Shown here: piece after piece, positions 26,756 through 36,010 of the stretch
Numbering within the stretch: position 1 is the stretch's first letter
Layout of the letters: every line of letters begins with the position of its first letter
NCBI GenBank assembly: GCA_023475225.1
Contig: JAMCVK010000015.1
Span: forward strand, 28,147 to 92,146
Direction of reading: 5' to 3'
DNA length: 64,000 nucleotides
Source of the DNA: Chloroflexota bacterium
GTDB taxonomy: Bacteria; Chloroflexota; UBA6077; FW602-bin22; JAMCVK01
Program-made: the position numbers and the translations under genes
The notes under the pieces: generated by a model
Database searches by the model: none
Told to the model about the DNA's origin: nothing
What the model saw: only the letters and a program-made list of their open reading frames with translations

Positions 26756-26815
26756 GCTACCTTGAACCCACCGAAGGCGGATTTTAGGGGTCATTCCCCC
26801 TTCGGCGGACTTACA
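26756..26815. repeat. Family B repeat, short copy (B1)
   Basis: 'AAGGGCTACCTTGAACC' then CCGAAGGCGG, shared with the right part of the longer B copies, and a CCCCTTCGGCGGA-type stem. It lies between the TrkA operon and the glucosidase gene. Confidence 0.6.
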
Positions 26816-26941
26816 GTAAGAAAGAGGCTAACAATGCTGAGCAATGCCTCGAAAGGAGGGGGTTGTGGTAGAATGATGCAGGTTGTTTTCTTCGGTGAAA
26901 AAGCCCTATCTGAGGTTCATTAAGGGAAGGATCACAAGGTT

Positions 26942-29242
26942 ATGGCTATGGAAAAGCTGGTGCTGGCGGAGGATCAGGTCTTCCTCGTTAGCGATGAATT
27001 GGGGGATGTCCCCCACAATAATACTCAAGGTCTGGGGTTATACTATCTGGATACACGCTTCCTGAGCATATTCGAGTTCACTATAAACGGCGCCCAGCCG
27101 ATCCTCCTGAACTCCTCCAGCGAACAGAACTTTATGGGCAACCTCCAGCTCACTAATCCTCCCCTGACTCAGGAGAACGGCGAGTTAATCAATCCCCAAA
27201 GTATCAGTGTCCGCCGCAATCGCTTCATCGATGGCGGGCTCCAGGAGCGTCTCGGCCTGTTCAATTACAAGAGCTTCCCCATCCCGGTAGAGTTAAGCCT
27301 CATCCTGGGAGCCGACTTCAAGGATATGTTCGAGGTGCGCGGGATGAAACGAGAGGTTGGGGGGACTCCCACTGTAGAGGAACATCGCGGTCAGATCCTG
27401 ACCCCTATCGTTGGTGATTCTACCATTTCGCTACGCTATATCGGACTGGATGGCATCGAGCGGCGCACAGAGATCACCTTTGAATATTCTTACACCCGTG
27501 CCGAAATATTGCCCGGGGGCGAGCCGGAGGTTATCTGTGCACCACCATCAGCGAGCACAACGGCCACCGTCTCGACCAGCGAACCACGACCACCCTGTGT
27601 CCGCTTGGTCTTCCAGCTGGTCCTTCAGCCCCACAAACCCTATGCCATTACCTTCTATGTCATCCCGACGGTAGCTGGAGAGCAGCCAAAGCGCGCCTCT
27701 TTTGACGCGGAGGCTAAAGAGCTGCGGGAATCATATGAGCAATGGCTCACCTCCTGCACCCAAATAAGGACGGATAACGAGATCTTCGACCGCATGGTGA
27801 ATCGTGGGGAGATAGACCTGCGCGCCCTGTTGAATACCTTTCCGACCGGTCTATTTCCGACAGCCGGCATCCCCTGGTTCGCCGCTCCCTTTGGCCGAGA
27901 CGCACTCATCACCTCCCTCCAAACCCTGATCCTTAACCCGGACATCGCTGTGGGCACCCTGCGCTTCCTGTCTCAGCATCAGGGTAAAGAGGTAAATGAA
28001 TGGCGGGATGAGCAGCCGGGTAAGATACTACATGAGATCCGCCGGGGGGAGATGGCCACCTATGGCCAGATACCCCACATCCCCTACTATGGCAGCATCG
28101 ATGCTACACCCCTCTTCCTCATCCTCTTCGCCGAAGTGATGGACTGGCTAGACGACACCGATTTATATAGCGAGCTCCTGCCGGCCGTCAAAAAAGCCCT
28201 GGATTGGATCGATAGCTATGGGGATCTGGACGGTGATGGTTACGTGGAATACAGGACGTTGTCCAGGCGCGGGCTGCGTAATCAGGCCTGGAAGGATTCC
28301 TGGGATTCCTACGTCCTCCCGGACGGTTCCCTGGCGGAGCCTCCCATCGCCGCCGTCGAGGTGCAAGGATATGTCTATGACGCCGAAGTGCGCCTGGCCA
28401 CCCTGTTTGGACGCAGGGGGGAGGGGGAATGGGCCGATCGTCTGATCACGGCTGCTCAACGTCTCAAGGCGAAGTTCAATGTTGATTTCTGGCTGGAAGA
28501 GGAACAGTTCTATGCTCAGGGACTAGATGGCCTCAAGCGCCCGATCCCAGCCGTCACCTCCAATGTAGGGCACTGTCTCTGGTCAGGCATCATAGAGCCG
28601 GGCCGAGCCCGGCTGGTGGTAGAACGCCTCATGGCCGAGGATATGTTCAGCGGTTGGGGGATACGCACACTCAGCAGCCATTACCCTAATTTCAACCCAA
28701 TGAGCTACCACAACGGATCCATTTGGCCTCACGACAACTCCCTTATCGCCGCAGGGATGAAACGCTATGGGTTCGATGGCGAAGCCAACCAGGTGATTAA
28801 TGGTATCTTTCAGGCCGGCCTCCGTTTTCGCTACAACCGTCTACCTGAACTCTTCTGTGGGTTCCAGCGAGACCTGCGCTACTTTTCAATGCCCGGCGAG
28901 TACCCTATCTCCTGTAGCCCTCAGGCCTGGGCTACCGGGGGTATGATCTTCTTAGCCCAAACCCTGCTTGGGTTACGCCCTGATGCCGCAAATGGTCGAC
29001 TCTACCTGCGCCCTACGCTCCCCCAATGGCTTGCGAGGATCGACTTATACAATCTGCGCCTTGGAGAAGGCAAAGTGAACCTCCTCGTCACGCCAGCCCA
29101 AGTGAATCTAGAGGATAAGCAGAACCGTTTCCAGGTCTTGCTGGGTCACGAACCGCTAAGGTTAGAGGGTGAACAAGGGAGCGCTGGGGGTAGTCCAGAA
29201 GGGGGTCACCCCTTCTGGGTGGGTCCTAGGGCTCTGCCCTAG
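26942..29242 (+). CDS. Amylo-alpha-1,6-glucosidase (glycogen debranching family)
   Basis: 766 residues. The N-terminal beta domain (~1-240) has 'VFLVSDELGDVPHNNTQGLGLYYLDTRFLS' in outline, the GDE_N_bis pattern. The C-terminal (alpha/alpha)6 domain (~280-720) has 'GIPWFAAPFGRDALIT' and 'SYHNGSIWPHDNSLIA', with acidic candidates. These enzymes hydrolyse alpha-1,6 branches or related glucosides. No partner glycogen genes are in the window. The last ~18 codons ('GGSPEGGHPFWVGPRALP') are the translation of family A repeat A3, whose TAG supplies the stop, so the natural C-terminus was probably around 'EPLRLEGEQ'. Confidence 0.87.
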   Translation: MAMEKLVLAEDQVFLVSDELGDVPHNNTQGLGLYYLDTRFLSIFEFTINGAQPILLNSSSEQNFMGNLQLTNPPLTQENGELINPQSISVRRNRFIDGGLQERLGLFNYKSFPIPVELSLILGADFKDMFEVRGMKREVGGTPTVEEHRGQILTPIVGDSTISLRYIGLDGIERRTEITFEYSYTRAEILPGGEPEVICAPPSASTTATVSTSEPRPPCVRLVFQLVLQPHKPYAITFYVIPTVAGEQPKRASFDAEAKELRESYEQWLTSCTQIRTDNEIFDRMVNRGEIDLRALLNTFPTGLFPTAGIPWFAAPFGRDALITSLQTLILNPDIAVGTLRFLSQHQGKEVNEWRDEQPGKILHEIRRGEMATYGQIPHIPYYGSIDATPLFLILFAEVMDWLDDTDLYSELLPAVKKALDWIDSYGDLDGDGYVEYRTLSRRGLRNQAWKDSWDSYVLPDGSLAEPPIAAVEVQGYVYDAEVRLATLFGRRGEGEWADRLITAAQRLKAKFNVDFWLEEEQFYAQGLDGLKRPIPAVTSNVGHCLWSGIIEPGRARLVVERLMAEDMFSGWGIRTLSSHYPNFNPMSYHNGSIWPHDNSLIAAGMKRYGFDGEANQVINGIFQAGLRFRYNRLPELFCGFQRDLRYFSMPGEYPISCSPQAWATGGMIFLAQTLLGLRPDAANGRLYLRPTLPQWLARIDLYNLRLGEGKVNLLVTPAQVNLEDKQNRFQVLLGHEPLRLEGEQGSAGGSPEGGHPFWVGPRALP

Positions 29243-29292
29243 CCTCTAATCCCCCTTCTCCCGCTGGGAGAAGGGGGCAGGGGGATGAGGGC
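29190..29292. repeat. Family A palindromic repeat (copy A3)
   Basis: Contains TAGTCCAGAAGGGG..CCCCTTCTGG (29191-29218), CTAGGGCTCTGCCCTAG (29226-29242), the CCCCCTTCTCCCGC/GGGAGAAGGGGG stem and the CAGGGGGATGAGGG tail. Its first half is coding sequence for the glucosidase C-terminus. Copy A4 at 32681-32789 is the same element in inverse orientation. Confidence 0.88.
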
Positions 29293-29301
29293 GTTTCCCC
29301 T

Positions 29302-30060
29302 TTATAATGGCCGTTTGGCCGGGATACCCGGACGGCGGGGATAAGACCGAGGTGTGGACTGCACCTTATCAACGACGACCAACTGTCTCTGTTCGGCGAT
29401 GATGGGCAGTTCGAACACCACTGGCTCGCGCAGTCGCCCGCCAAGGAGAGTTAAAGCCCGCGCCGCCGCCTTAAGCTCCGCCGTGATGCCCATTTTCTTT
29501 GGAGCGATGAAACGTCCTCCCACCCTGGTCAGGGGCAGACAATATTCCAACAGGGTAGGGAGTATCGTCACCGCTCGGGAAAGAGCGATATCATACTGTT
29601 CCCGCTGCTCCGGACGATGTCCTATCTCTTCGGCTCGCGCTGTGATTATAGAGACATCGCTCAGTCGCAGCCTCGCCACCAGATGATGCAGGAAGGCGGT
29701 CTTCTTGGCTACAGAGTCTACGAGCGTCACTTCCAGTTCTGGACGGAAAATTTTGAGAGGCAGACCGGGGAAGCCACCACCACTACCGATGTCGATGACA
29801 CGCCATTTAGGGGATTCCGCCGGGGGCGACCAGCCCTCTGGACCAGCAGCCAGGGACACAGCCTCCGACGGGAAGGCCAGCAGACAGGTGAGAGAGTCTA
29901 GGAAGTGCTTCACCTGCACTTCAGCCAAATCAGTGATGGCCGTCAGATTGATGCGCCGATTCCAAGCGATGAGCTCCTCGTAATAGAGCCGAAACATCTC
30001 CAGCTGTGGTTCAGTGAGCAAGAATCCCAGCTGGCGTGCTCCCTGCTGAAGCAGCTCCAT
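29302..30060 (-). CDS. rsmG: 16S rRNA (guanine527-N7)-methyltransferase RsmG
   Basis: 252 residues. 'IAWNRRINLTAITDLAEVQVKHFLDSL' in outline and the SAM site 'VIDIGSGGGFPGLPLKI' are diagnostic of RsmG/GidB; 'ALSRAV' is also conserved. It methylates G527 of 16S rRNA at N7. The chain has a short insert (~85-100) and a basic tail. It is the last gene of the minus-strand purA-mobB-mobA-rsmG run; mobA ends nine bases upstream. Confidence 0.94.
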   Translation of the reverse strand: MELLQQGARQLGFLLTEPQLEMFRLYYEELIAWNRRINLTAITDLAEVQVKHFLDSLTCLLAFPSEAVSLAAGPEGWSPPAESPKWRVIDIGSGGGFPGLPLKIFRPELEVTLVDSVAKKTAFLHHLVARLRLSDVSIITARAEEIGHRPEQREQYDIALSRAVTILPTLLEYCLPLTRVGGRFIAPKKMGITAELKAAARALTLLGGRLREPVVFELPIIAEQRQLVVVDKVQSTPRSYPRRPGIPAKRPL

Positions 30061-30068
30061 CGGCCACC

Positions 30069-30671
30069 TCAGGACATACGGGCGCGGATGATCTCCTCCG
30101 CCTGGCGGAGCTGAGCAGCCGTATTGATGTTAAAAAAGGAGAGGTGTTCAGGATCGTAAGGGTCGATCTCTGTTTCCTCAAGATAACGAACGCGCACCTC
30201 AGGGAAGAAGTCGATTATCTTGAGGTTCCCCTCCCTCAAGAGATCGTGGATGGGCTCTAAACAACTTTTGGCATAGATAGCGTGGAGGGGTTCCAAATTG
30301 TCTTCAACCCGAGGGATGAGGACATCGTAATCACGAGGCAGTTCAGCCATATAGCGAAGCAAACCCTGATTCAAAAAGGGCATATCACAGGCCACCACCA
30401 GGGCGTGCTGAAAACTGGCTGACAACAACCCACTGTAGATGCCACCCAGTGAGCCCATCTCCTGGTAGATATCCTCCACTAAAATGGTTCCAGGCTGCCT
30501 GTGATCGGCCGAATTACTGACAATGATCACCTCGTCTCCTATCCCACGCAACCTCTCTATGACATGCTGTAATAAAGGACGGTCTCGACCCAGGGTCAAG
30601 AGGGCCTTGTCGACCCCCAGGCGGGAACTCTTACCGCCGGCTAAGACTATGACTGTAAGTGGAGCTCTCAT
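30069..30671 (-). CDS. mobA: Molybdenum cofactor guanylyltransferase MobA
   Basis: 200 residues. The nucleotidyltransferase loop is 'VIVLAGGKSSRLGVDKALL' (LAGGxSxRMGxDKA), with 'VVACDMPFL' holding the metal Asp and 'EPLHAIYAK' later. It links GMP to molybdopterin to form the MGD cofactor used by DMSO-reductase-family enzymes. Directly downstream of mobB, which together with the MoaD/ThiS gene at 41593 suggests a molybdenum- or tungsten-dependent metabolism. Confidence 0.92.
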   Translation of the reverse strand: MRAPLTVIVLAGGKSSRLGVDKALLTLGRDRPLLQHVIERLRGIGDEVIIVSNSADHRQPGTILVEDIYQEMGSLGGIYSGLLSASFQHALVVACDMPFLNQGLLRYMAELPRDYDVLIPRVEDNLEPLHAIYAKSCLEPIHDLLREGNLKIIDFFPEVRVRYLEETEIDPYDPEHLSFFNINTAAQLRQAEEIIRARMS

Positions 30672-30713
30672 CGTTCATCCAGGTGCAGGAACGATCGCCG
30701 TCGTGGGCCCTTC

Positions 30714-31382
30714 CTAGAACAGGCTGGAGGCCTCTTCTAGTGCCTCAACCTTCAGACGAATTTCCCTTGCTCCGGCTGTGCCGCGCAGGGCGGAGACCAT
30801 ACCCAGGATAGTCTTTTGAAAGATGCTCCGAGCGAAGGCGTTCAGAGGGATAGAGCACCCATCCACTTCAAGGGTCACCGCGGCCTCCTTCTGTTGTCTG
30901 GCTATCTCTCCCTCCAGGAGATCCACCACCCCAGCGGCATCATCCAGGCCGAACTGAGGCACATCCAGGGCAACCCCTTGATCAGTGACGATGGCCAGGA
31001 GTTCCTCTGGGCTACAGAGTAGCTCCTGACCAACCTCCCGTCGGGAGACCTCTATCTTCGGCTTATCGCTCTGCTTATAGCCCTCGGTCAGGATGATATC
31101 AACGTTCTGAATCATTTGACTCCGCAACTCATCTAGCGACATCTCCTGAGGCGTCTGCATAATAAGAGCCACCTTGTCAGGTGAGGAGATGACCACTACA
31201 TCGCTACCAGCCTGGGCGAGGCGCCAGCTATCCTTGCCAGGTTGGTCGATAGCGAAGCCGTGGACATCGTGTTTAATAACGGCCACGCGGCGTCCTCGCC
31301 TCTTCAGCTCAGCGATGACCTTCTCCAGAAATGTCGTCTTCCCCACATCGGATTTCCCCACAAAGGAGACTATAGGCACCAT
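30714..31382 (-). CDS. mobB: Molybdopterin-guanine dinucleotide biosynthesis protein MobB with C-terminal extension
   Basis: 222 residues from ATG 31382, preceded by AGGAGG with eight bases between; the longer GTG start (31391) overlaps that site. P-loop 'FVGKSDVGKTTFLEKVI', then 'VAVIKHDVHGF' and 'DIILTEGYK', all MobB hallmarks. After ~155 there is an extra C-terminal domain ('VTLEVDGCSIPLNAFARSIFQKTI') seen in some anaerobes' MobB. MobB is a GTP-binding helper of MobA. Cotranscribed with purA upstream and mobA downstream. Confidence 0.92.
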   Translation of the reverse strand: MVPIVSFVGKSDVGKTTFLEKVIAELKRRGRRVAVIKHDVHGFAIDQPGKDSWRLAQAGSDVVVISSPDKVALIMQTPQEMSLDELRSQMIQNVDIILTEGYKQSDKPKIEVSRREVGQELLCSPEELLAIVTDQGVALDVPQFGLDDAAGVVDLLEGEIARQQKEAAVTLEVDGCSIPLNAFARSIFQKTILGMVSALRGTAGAREIRLKVEALEEASSLF

Positions 31383-31387
31383 AACGT

Positions 31388-32659
31388 TCACCTCCTGATC
31401 GTCTGCCCTCGTTCTGGACCGACCGAGACGATGGTGATCGGAACACCGATTAGTTCCTCGAGGCGTCGCACGTAATCCTGGGCGGCTGAGGGCAAATCAG
31501 CGAAGCTTTTCGCTCCCTGAATCGAGGTCCGCCAGCCGGGCATCTTCTCATAGATGGGCCGACAATGGCTGAGGAATTGGGCATCGCCATCCACATAATG
31601 GACGCGCTTTCCATCCACCTCATAGCCTACGGCGATCTCGATCTCGGCGAATTGGTCAAGGACGTCTAATTTGGTCAGGGCCATCTCCGTGAAACCGTTG
31701 AGCATGGCACTGAAACGGGCGATCTCAGCGTCGAACCACCCACAGCGACGCGGTCGGCCGGTAGTGACACCTCGCTCCGCCCCGAACTCGCGCAGCAGTT
31801 CGCCCGTCTCGTCGCTGAGCTCGGTAGGCATGGGTCCGTGCCCCACTCGTGTCGTATAGGCCTTGACTACTCCCACAACCCGTTTTATCTCGGCGGGCGG
31901 GATGCCGGCTCCACTGGTACCCTCATTAGCCAGTGTCGTTGAAGCAGTGCAGAAAGGATAGGTGCCCCAATCGGGATCCAAGAGCGTACCTTGAGCACCC
32001 TCCAGAAGGATCCTTTTGTTCTCAGCGAGGGCCTTTTGTACGATAGGAAACGGCTCACAGATGAAAGGAGCCAGCACCGCATAGAGGGACCTGTACTGCG
32101 AGAAGATCTGCTCAAGGGAGAGTGGCTCTTCGCCAAGGGCTGCGATAAGCCTGTTTTTGACGCTCAACTGCATCCCCAGCTTCTCCGCGAAGACCGACTC
32201 ATCGGCCATATCGGCCAGACGAATGCCATTGTAACTCACCTTATCGGCATAAGTGGGGCCGATCCCTCGTCCGGTCGTACCTACGCTGCTCTTCCCTTTG
32301 GCCGCCTCATACAAACGGTCGAGCAAACGGTGATAGGGCATAACCACATGACACCGCTGAGAAACGAGGAGCCGTCCGGTCGTATCCACACCCTTCTCTC
32401 TAAGGGACTCGATCTCCTCAAGCAGCGTTTCCAGATCAACGAGCACCCCTCCCCCAATGATACAGGTGACCCTGGGGTTAAAGATACCCGAAGGAATTAA
32501 GTGAAATCTACTGATACCGTATTCGTTTACGACGGTGTGCCCGGCGTTGGCCCCACCGTTGAAGCGGATGACGAAATCGGCCTCCTGGGCCAGAAGGTCG
32601 ATTATCTTACCCTTCCCCTCATCACCCCATTGTGCTCCGATGATGGCTGTAACTGACAT
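31388..32659 (-). CDS. purA: Adenylosuccinate synthetase
   Basis: 423 residues, standard length. 'IIGAQWGDEGKGKIIDLLA' carries the GDEGKGK P-loop and catalytic Asp, then 'NGGANAGHTVV' (catalytic His), 'GTTGRGIGPTYADK' and 'VGVVKAYTTRVGHGPMPTE' in outline. Makes adenylosuccinate from IMP, Asp and GTP. The RBS is AAAGGAGGA. It ends five bases before mobB. purB and purE lie upstream on the same strand, separated by repeat A4. Confidence 0.96.
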   Translation of the reverse strand: MSVTAIIGAQWGDEGKGKIIDLLAQEADFVIRFNGGANAGHTVVNEYGISRFHLIPSGIFNPRVTCIIGGGVLVDLETLLEEIESLREKGVDTTGRLLVSQRCHVVMPYHRLLDRLYEAAKGKSSVGTTGRGIGPTYADKVSYNGIRLADMADESVFAEKLGMQLSVKNRLIAALGEEPLSLEQIFSQYRSLYAVLAPFICEPFPIVQKALAENKRILLEGAQGTLLDPDWGTYPFCTASTTLANEGTSGAGIPPAEIKRVVGVVKAYTTRVGHGPMPTELSDETGELLREFGAERGVTTGRPRRCGWFDAEIARFSAMLNGFTEMALTKLDVLDQFAEIEIAVGYEVDGKRVHYVDGDAQFLSHCRPIYEKMPGWRTSIQGAKSFADLPSAAQDYVRRLEELIGVPITIVSVGPERGQTIRR

Positions 32660-32680
32660 TGATTGTCCTCCTTTGAATAT

Positions 32681-32789
32681 TCCCTCATCCCCCTGCCCCC
32701 TTCTCCCAGCGGGAGAAGGGGGGAATTATAGGCTAGGGCGGAGCCCTAGGACCCACCCAGAAGGGGTGACCCCCTTCTGGACTACCCCT
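32681..32789. repeat. Family A palindromic repeat (copy A4, inverted)
   Basis: Reverse complement of A3: CCCTCATCCCCCTGCCCCC, the stem CCCTTCTCCC/GGGAGAAGGGG, GGCTAGGGCGGAGCCCTAG and CCAGAAGGGG..CCCCTTCTGGACTACCCC. It lies between purE and purA and may insulate or terminate transcription. Confidence 0.88.
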
Positions 32790-32889
32790 TAAGAGAAGGG
32801 GGGTTGGCTCTGGGCTAGCGCGATTCACCCCAAGTAGTGGGGCGGCGCCCTCCTCCTTGACCGCCCCTGTTCCTTCTTAAATTTCCTCC

Positions 32890-33372
32890 TTAGCGGCCGC
32901 CCACCTCCTGGTCAGCAGCGATGACTTCATCGGCCAGTCCCTGTTTATATCCCCTCAATTTCGTGCGCAAGCCCTCATCCTGTAGACTGAGAATCTTAAT
33001 CGCTGCTAGTGCCGCCGCCTCTGGTTCCAATACAGTGACACAGGCTATCCCACTGGGCATCCGCAGCGAAGAAAATATATCCAACCCGGCATAACGTTCC
33101 CCATAGGGAGGACAGCTGATGACTGGCGCCAAGCTGTGCCCATCGATCATCCCGGCTAAGGCGTTAGATAACCCAGCAACGGCAATATAAACTATACTTT
33201 TGTTCGCCTGCTCATAATCGCGGAGCATAGCCAGGAGATGAGCAGCTGTTTTATGCACTGAGGCAATGTGAATCTTGGAGGACACACCAAAGCGACGCAA
33301 GATCTCAGCTATCTCCCGACCTCGCTCCAAATCCGCAGAGGAGCCCAAAATAATTGGCACCAAAGGTTCCAC
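32890..33372 (-). CDS. purE: 5-aminoimidazole ribonucleotide carboxylase, class II PurE
   Basis: 160 residues. 'ILGSSADL' is the phosphate loop and 'SVHKTAAHLL' the substrate loop. The downstream part reads 'IAVAGLSNALAGMIDGHSLAPVISCPP' and 'DIFSSLRMPSGIACVTVLEPE', the pattern of class II PurE, as in animal PAICS. Class I has 'GAGGAAHLPG'. Class II enzymes carboxylate AIR with CO2 directly and need no PurK; none is nearby. It lies 25 bases downstream of purB. Confidence 0.9.
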   Translation of the reverse strand: MEPLVPIILGSSADLERGREIAEILRRFGVSSKIHIASVHKTAAHLLAMLRDYEQANKSIVYIAVAGLSNALAGMIDGHSLAPVISCPPYGERYAGLDIFSSLRMPSGIACVTVLEPEAAALAAIKILSLQDEGLRTKLRGYKQGLADEVIAADQEVGGR

Positions 33373-33397
33373 CGTTTTACCTCTCCTTGACTGTCTA

Positions 33398-34807
33398 TTA
33401 GGACGCGGTGGCCAGCGTTTGCCGCGCCTGCGCTATGAATCTCTCACAACGGTCCATGACATCACCGATGTAGGTAGCCGTATCCAGGAGCCTGGCCAGA
33501 AGCGGTTGGGGGACGTGAGCAGCGATCCGCGGTTCCTGGCTCAACAAGGCGGGGAGAGGATTAGGCTCACCCTTCCAAACCGCTTGCCAGGCCTGCATAG
33601 CGTACTGGCGAATAAGCTCGTGCATCTCCTGTCGGTCAGCCCCAGCCTTAACCAGCTCCATAAGGAGCGCTTCTGTACTGATGAAGGGCCCGTAAGCATC
33701 CAAATTCCTTTTCAGCTGTTCCTCATAAATGACCAACCCCTCGATAACCTTCTGAGCCAGAAGGAGAAGCTCATCTGTGGCCAGGAAGCCCTCCGGCAGA
33801 AGCAGACGACGATTAGCCGAATCGTCCAGGGTACGTTCCAAAAGGGAGTTAGCCGCATTGTCCCAAGCCACCTGCGGTAGCCCGCGTATGAAGCGGGCCA
33901 ACGAACAGATTCTTTCGGAGATGACGGGATTGCGTTTGAAGGCCATCGTTGAGGAACCAACCTGCTCCCGGCCAAATGGTTCGGCCATTTCGCCAAAGCC
34001 TGCCGACTGAAGGAGGCGCAGGTCAAAGGCGAACTTATGAAGGGACTCAGCAATAGAAGCCAGGACGTTCAGCACAAGCCAATCGAACTTGCGGGGATAG
34101 ACCTGAGTAGCGACCAAGACGTAGGGAAGACCTAATTTCGCCATGACCTTCTTTTCCATCTCCGCGGCGCTCATCCCCCGCTCCTCAAGCAAACGGGTAT
34201 AAGCAGACGATGTGCCGACGGCCCCCTTAAGCCCCTTACCCTTGACCATCGCCCTGGTGGCCCATAACTCCTCCAAATCGGCCAAAAGTTCCTGACCATA
34301 GACAGCCAGGCGATAGCCGATGGTAGTCGGTTCGGCGGGCTGAAGGTGGGTATAGCCCATACAAACGACAGCCTTGTACCCCTCGATCCTGGCCAGGAAG
34401 GTCTTCAGGAGGGCAGCGAGACGCCTTTCGATGAGCCCCAGAGCCTCTCTTATCCGCAGCATCTCGGCGTTGTCTGAGATATCAGCCGAAGTAGCTCCCA
34501 TATGGAGACGGCCACCGCCGAGGGGGGATTGCTCGGCGAAGGTCCTCAGCTCGGCTACCAGATCGTGCTGTACCCTCTCTTCGATCTCAAGGGCTCGCTG
34601 TACATCGATCTGGTCAGCGTGAGCCCGCAGGTCAGCCAGCTCCGCTGGAGAAACCAGCCCCACCTCGGCCTGCACCTCAGCCAGGGCGACCCAGATACGA
34701 CGGAGAAGGCACCGGAAATACCCCTCTGACCACAGATGGCGCATCTCCTCACTACCGTAGCGCCAGGTGAAGGGGGAGAGATAAGTGGCGAAGTTGTAAG
34801 TGGTCAT
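33398..34807 (-). CDS. purB: Adenylosuccinate lyase
   Basis: 469 residues. The fumarase/aspartase superfamily signature is 'GSSTMAFKRNPVISERI' (~residues 290-305), with 'HMGATSADISDNAE' and 'TSSAYTRLLEERG' earlier. It acts twice in purine synthesis, on SAICAR and on adenylosuccinate. ATG 34807 follows the MFS gene stop by six bases. It is longer than the ~430-aa form, in line with the sub-family that has a longer C-terminus. Confidence 0.93.
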   Translation of the reverse strand: MTTYNFATYLSPFTWRYGSEEMRHLWSEGYFRCLLRRIWVALAEVQAEVGLVSPAELADLRAHADQIDVQRALEIEERVQHDLVAELRTFAEQSPLGGGRLHMGATSADISDNAEMLRIREALGLIERRLAALLKTFLARIEGYKAVVCMGYTHLQPAEPTTIGYRLAVYGQELLADLEELWATRAMVKGKGLKGAVGTSSAYTRLLEERGMSAAEMEKKVMAKLGLPYVLVATQVYPRKFDWLVLNVLASIAESLHKFAFDLRLLQSAGFGEMAEPFGREQVGSSTMAFKRNPVISERICSLARFIRGLPQVAWDNAANSLLERTLDDSANRRLLLPEGFLATDELLLLAQKVIEGLVIYEEQLKRNLDAYGPFISTEALLMELVKAGADRQEMHELIRQYAMQAWQAVWKGEPNPLPALLSQEPRIAAHVPQPLLARLLDTATYIGDVMDRCERFIAQARQTLATAS

Positions 34808-34813
34808 ATGCGA

Positions 34814-35974
34814 TCACACCTTTCTTCTGATAAGGAAGGCCAGGCCAGATGACCCGATAGCTACCAGGGCCAACCAGGCGAAGACGCTATCCAAGCTGAG
34901 CTGGTCAATAAGATAACCGACGGCTGGCGTGACTACGCCTCCCGTCTCCTGCACGAGAAAGTAATAGAAGCTGAGAAAGGTAGCCCGCTGTTCCCAAGGC
35001 ACAATATCGGCGATCATCGATTCCAGGACAGGCATCCTGACCATAGACGTGATGCCGTAGAGAACCATCACGACAATCAGGACAGGACCATACGGGGAGA
35101 GGGTCACCAAATATAATAGGGGACCGGTAAGGGCCACGGAGAGGACGATAAGGGGCTTGCGGCCGAAGCGGTCCGAGAGCGTGCCGCCCAATGGACCGGC
35201 CACGATGCCCGAGCCGAGGACGACCCCTACGATCATACCCGCGTAAACCGGGGAAACACCGTGCTTATCCACTAAATAGAGGGGCAAGAAAGAGTTCACC
35301 CCAGAGGTGATAGCCTGCGTGATCACGGCTATAGCCACAATGATGCCTACCATCTGCACTATCTCACGAAGCTGGACATGTTGACCTGGGTCAGCCAGCG
35401 CTGCCCTCCGGGTGACTTGCTCCTCTGGCGCACGCACCAATCTCCAGAAAAGGAAGGAGGCAAGAATGGCCGGTGCAGCCAGAATGAGAAAGGCAGGCCG
35501 CCAACCGGCCAGGCTGGCGATCGATCCGGCCATGATGGGGGTGAGCAAGAAGCTCGAGGAACCACCAATGATGTGAATGCCCAGGGATCGACCCGTCCGC
35601 TCGCGGCCGGCAATCTGGGAGAGAAGGGAAGCAGCCAGGGGGTGATAGGCAGCGCCAAAGAATCCCATAACGGCCAGCAGAAACAGCACCTGATGATAGT
35701 CTATGGAGAGACCAATGCCGAAGGTGGTCAAGGCCACACCGAGTAATCCGAGAGAGATGAGAGTCCTTTTGCCCATCTCCCAGCGATCAGAGGCTGCAGC
35801 GATAGGCACGTGAGCAAAGCCATACACCAGGCTGTAGGCCGAAAAGAGTAGCCCAGCCCGAAAATAATCCAGTTGGAAATGATCCCTGAGGAGGGGCAAT
35901 AAGGGAATGAGGATACCCATGCACACGTGCAAGGTGAAATGGGCAAAAGTGAAGACAGGCAAGACGCGTCTCAT
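34814..35974 (-). CDS. MFS transporter, fosmidomycin-resistance-like
   Basis: 386 residues with about 12 hydrophobic segments. An MFS A-motif-like 'GGTLSDRFGRKPLIVLS' lies in the second half, and 'ASDRWEMGKRTLI' in the first. The N-terminus 'HFTLHVCMGILIPLLPLLRDHF' resembles Fsr-type transporters. The substrate is unknown. It lies between gcvH and purB on the same strand. Confidence 0.83.
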   Translation of the reverse strand: MRRVLPVFTFAHFTLHVCMGILIPLLPLLRDHFQLDYFRAGLLFSAYSLVYGFAHVPIAAASDRWEMGKRTLISLGLLGVALTTFGIGLSIDYHQVLFLLAVMGFFGAAYHPLAASLLSQIAGRERTGRSLGIHIIGGSSSFLLTPIMAGSIASLAGWRPAFLILAAPAILASFLFWRLVRAPEEQVTRRAALADPGQHVQLREIVQMVGIIVAIAVITQAITSGVNSFLPLYLVDKHGVSPVYAGMIVGVVLGSGIVAGPLGGTLSDRFGRKPLIVLSVALTGPLLYLVTLSPYGPVLIVVMVLYGITSMVRMPVLESMIADIVPWEQRATFLSFYYFLVQETGGVVTPAVGYLIDQLSLDSVFAWLALVAIGSSGLAFLIRRKV

Positions 35975-36010
35975 CGAAATTCCCTTGCCCCCAGATTATT
36001 TATTACCAGA

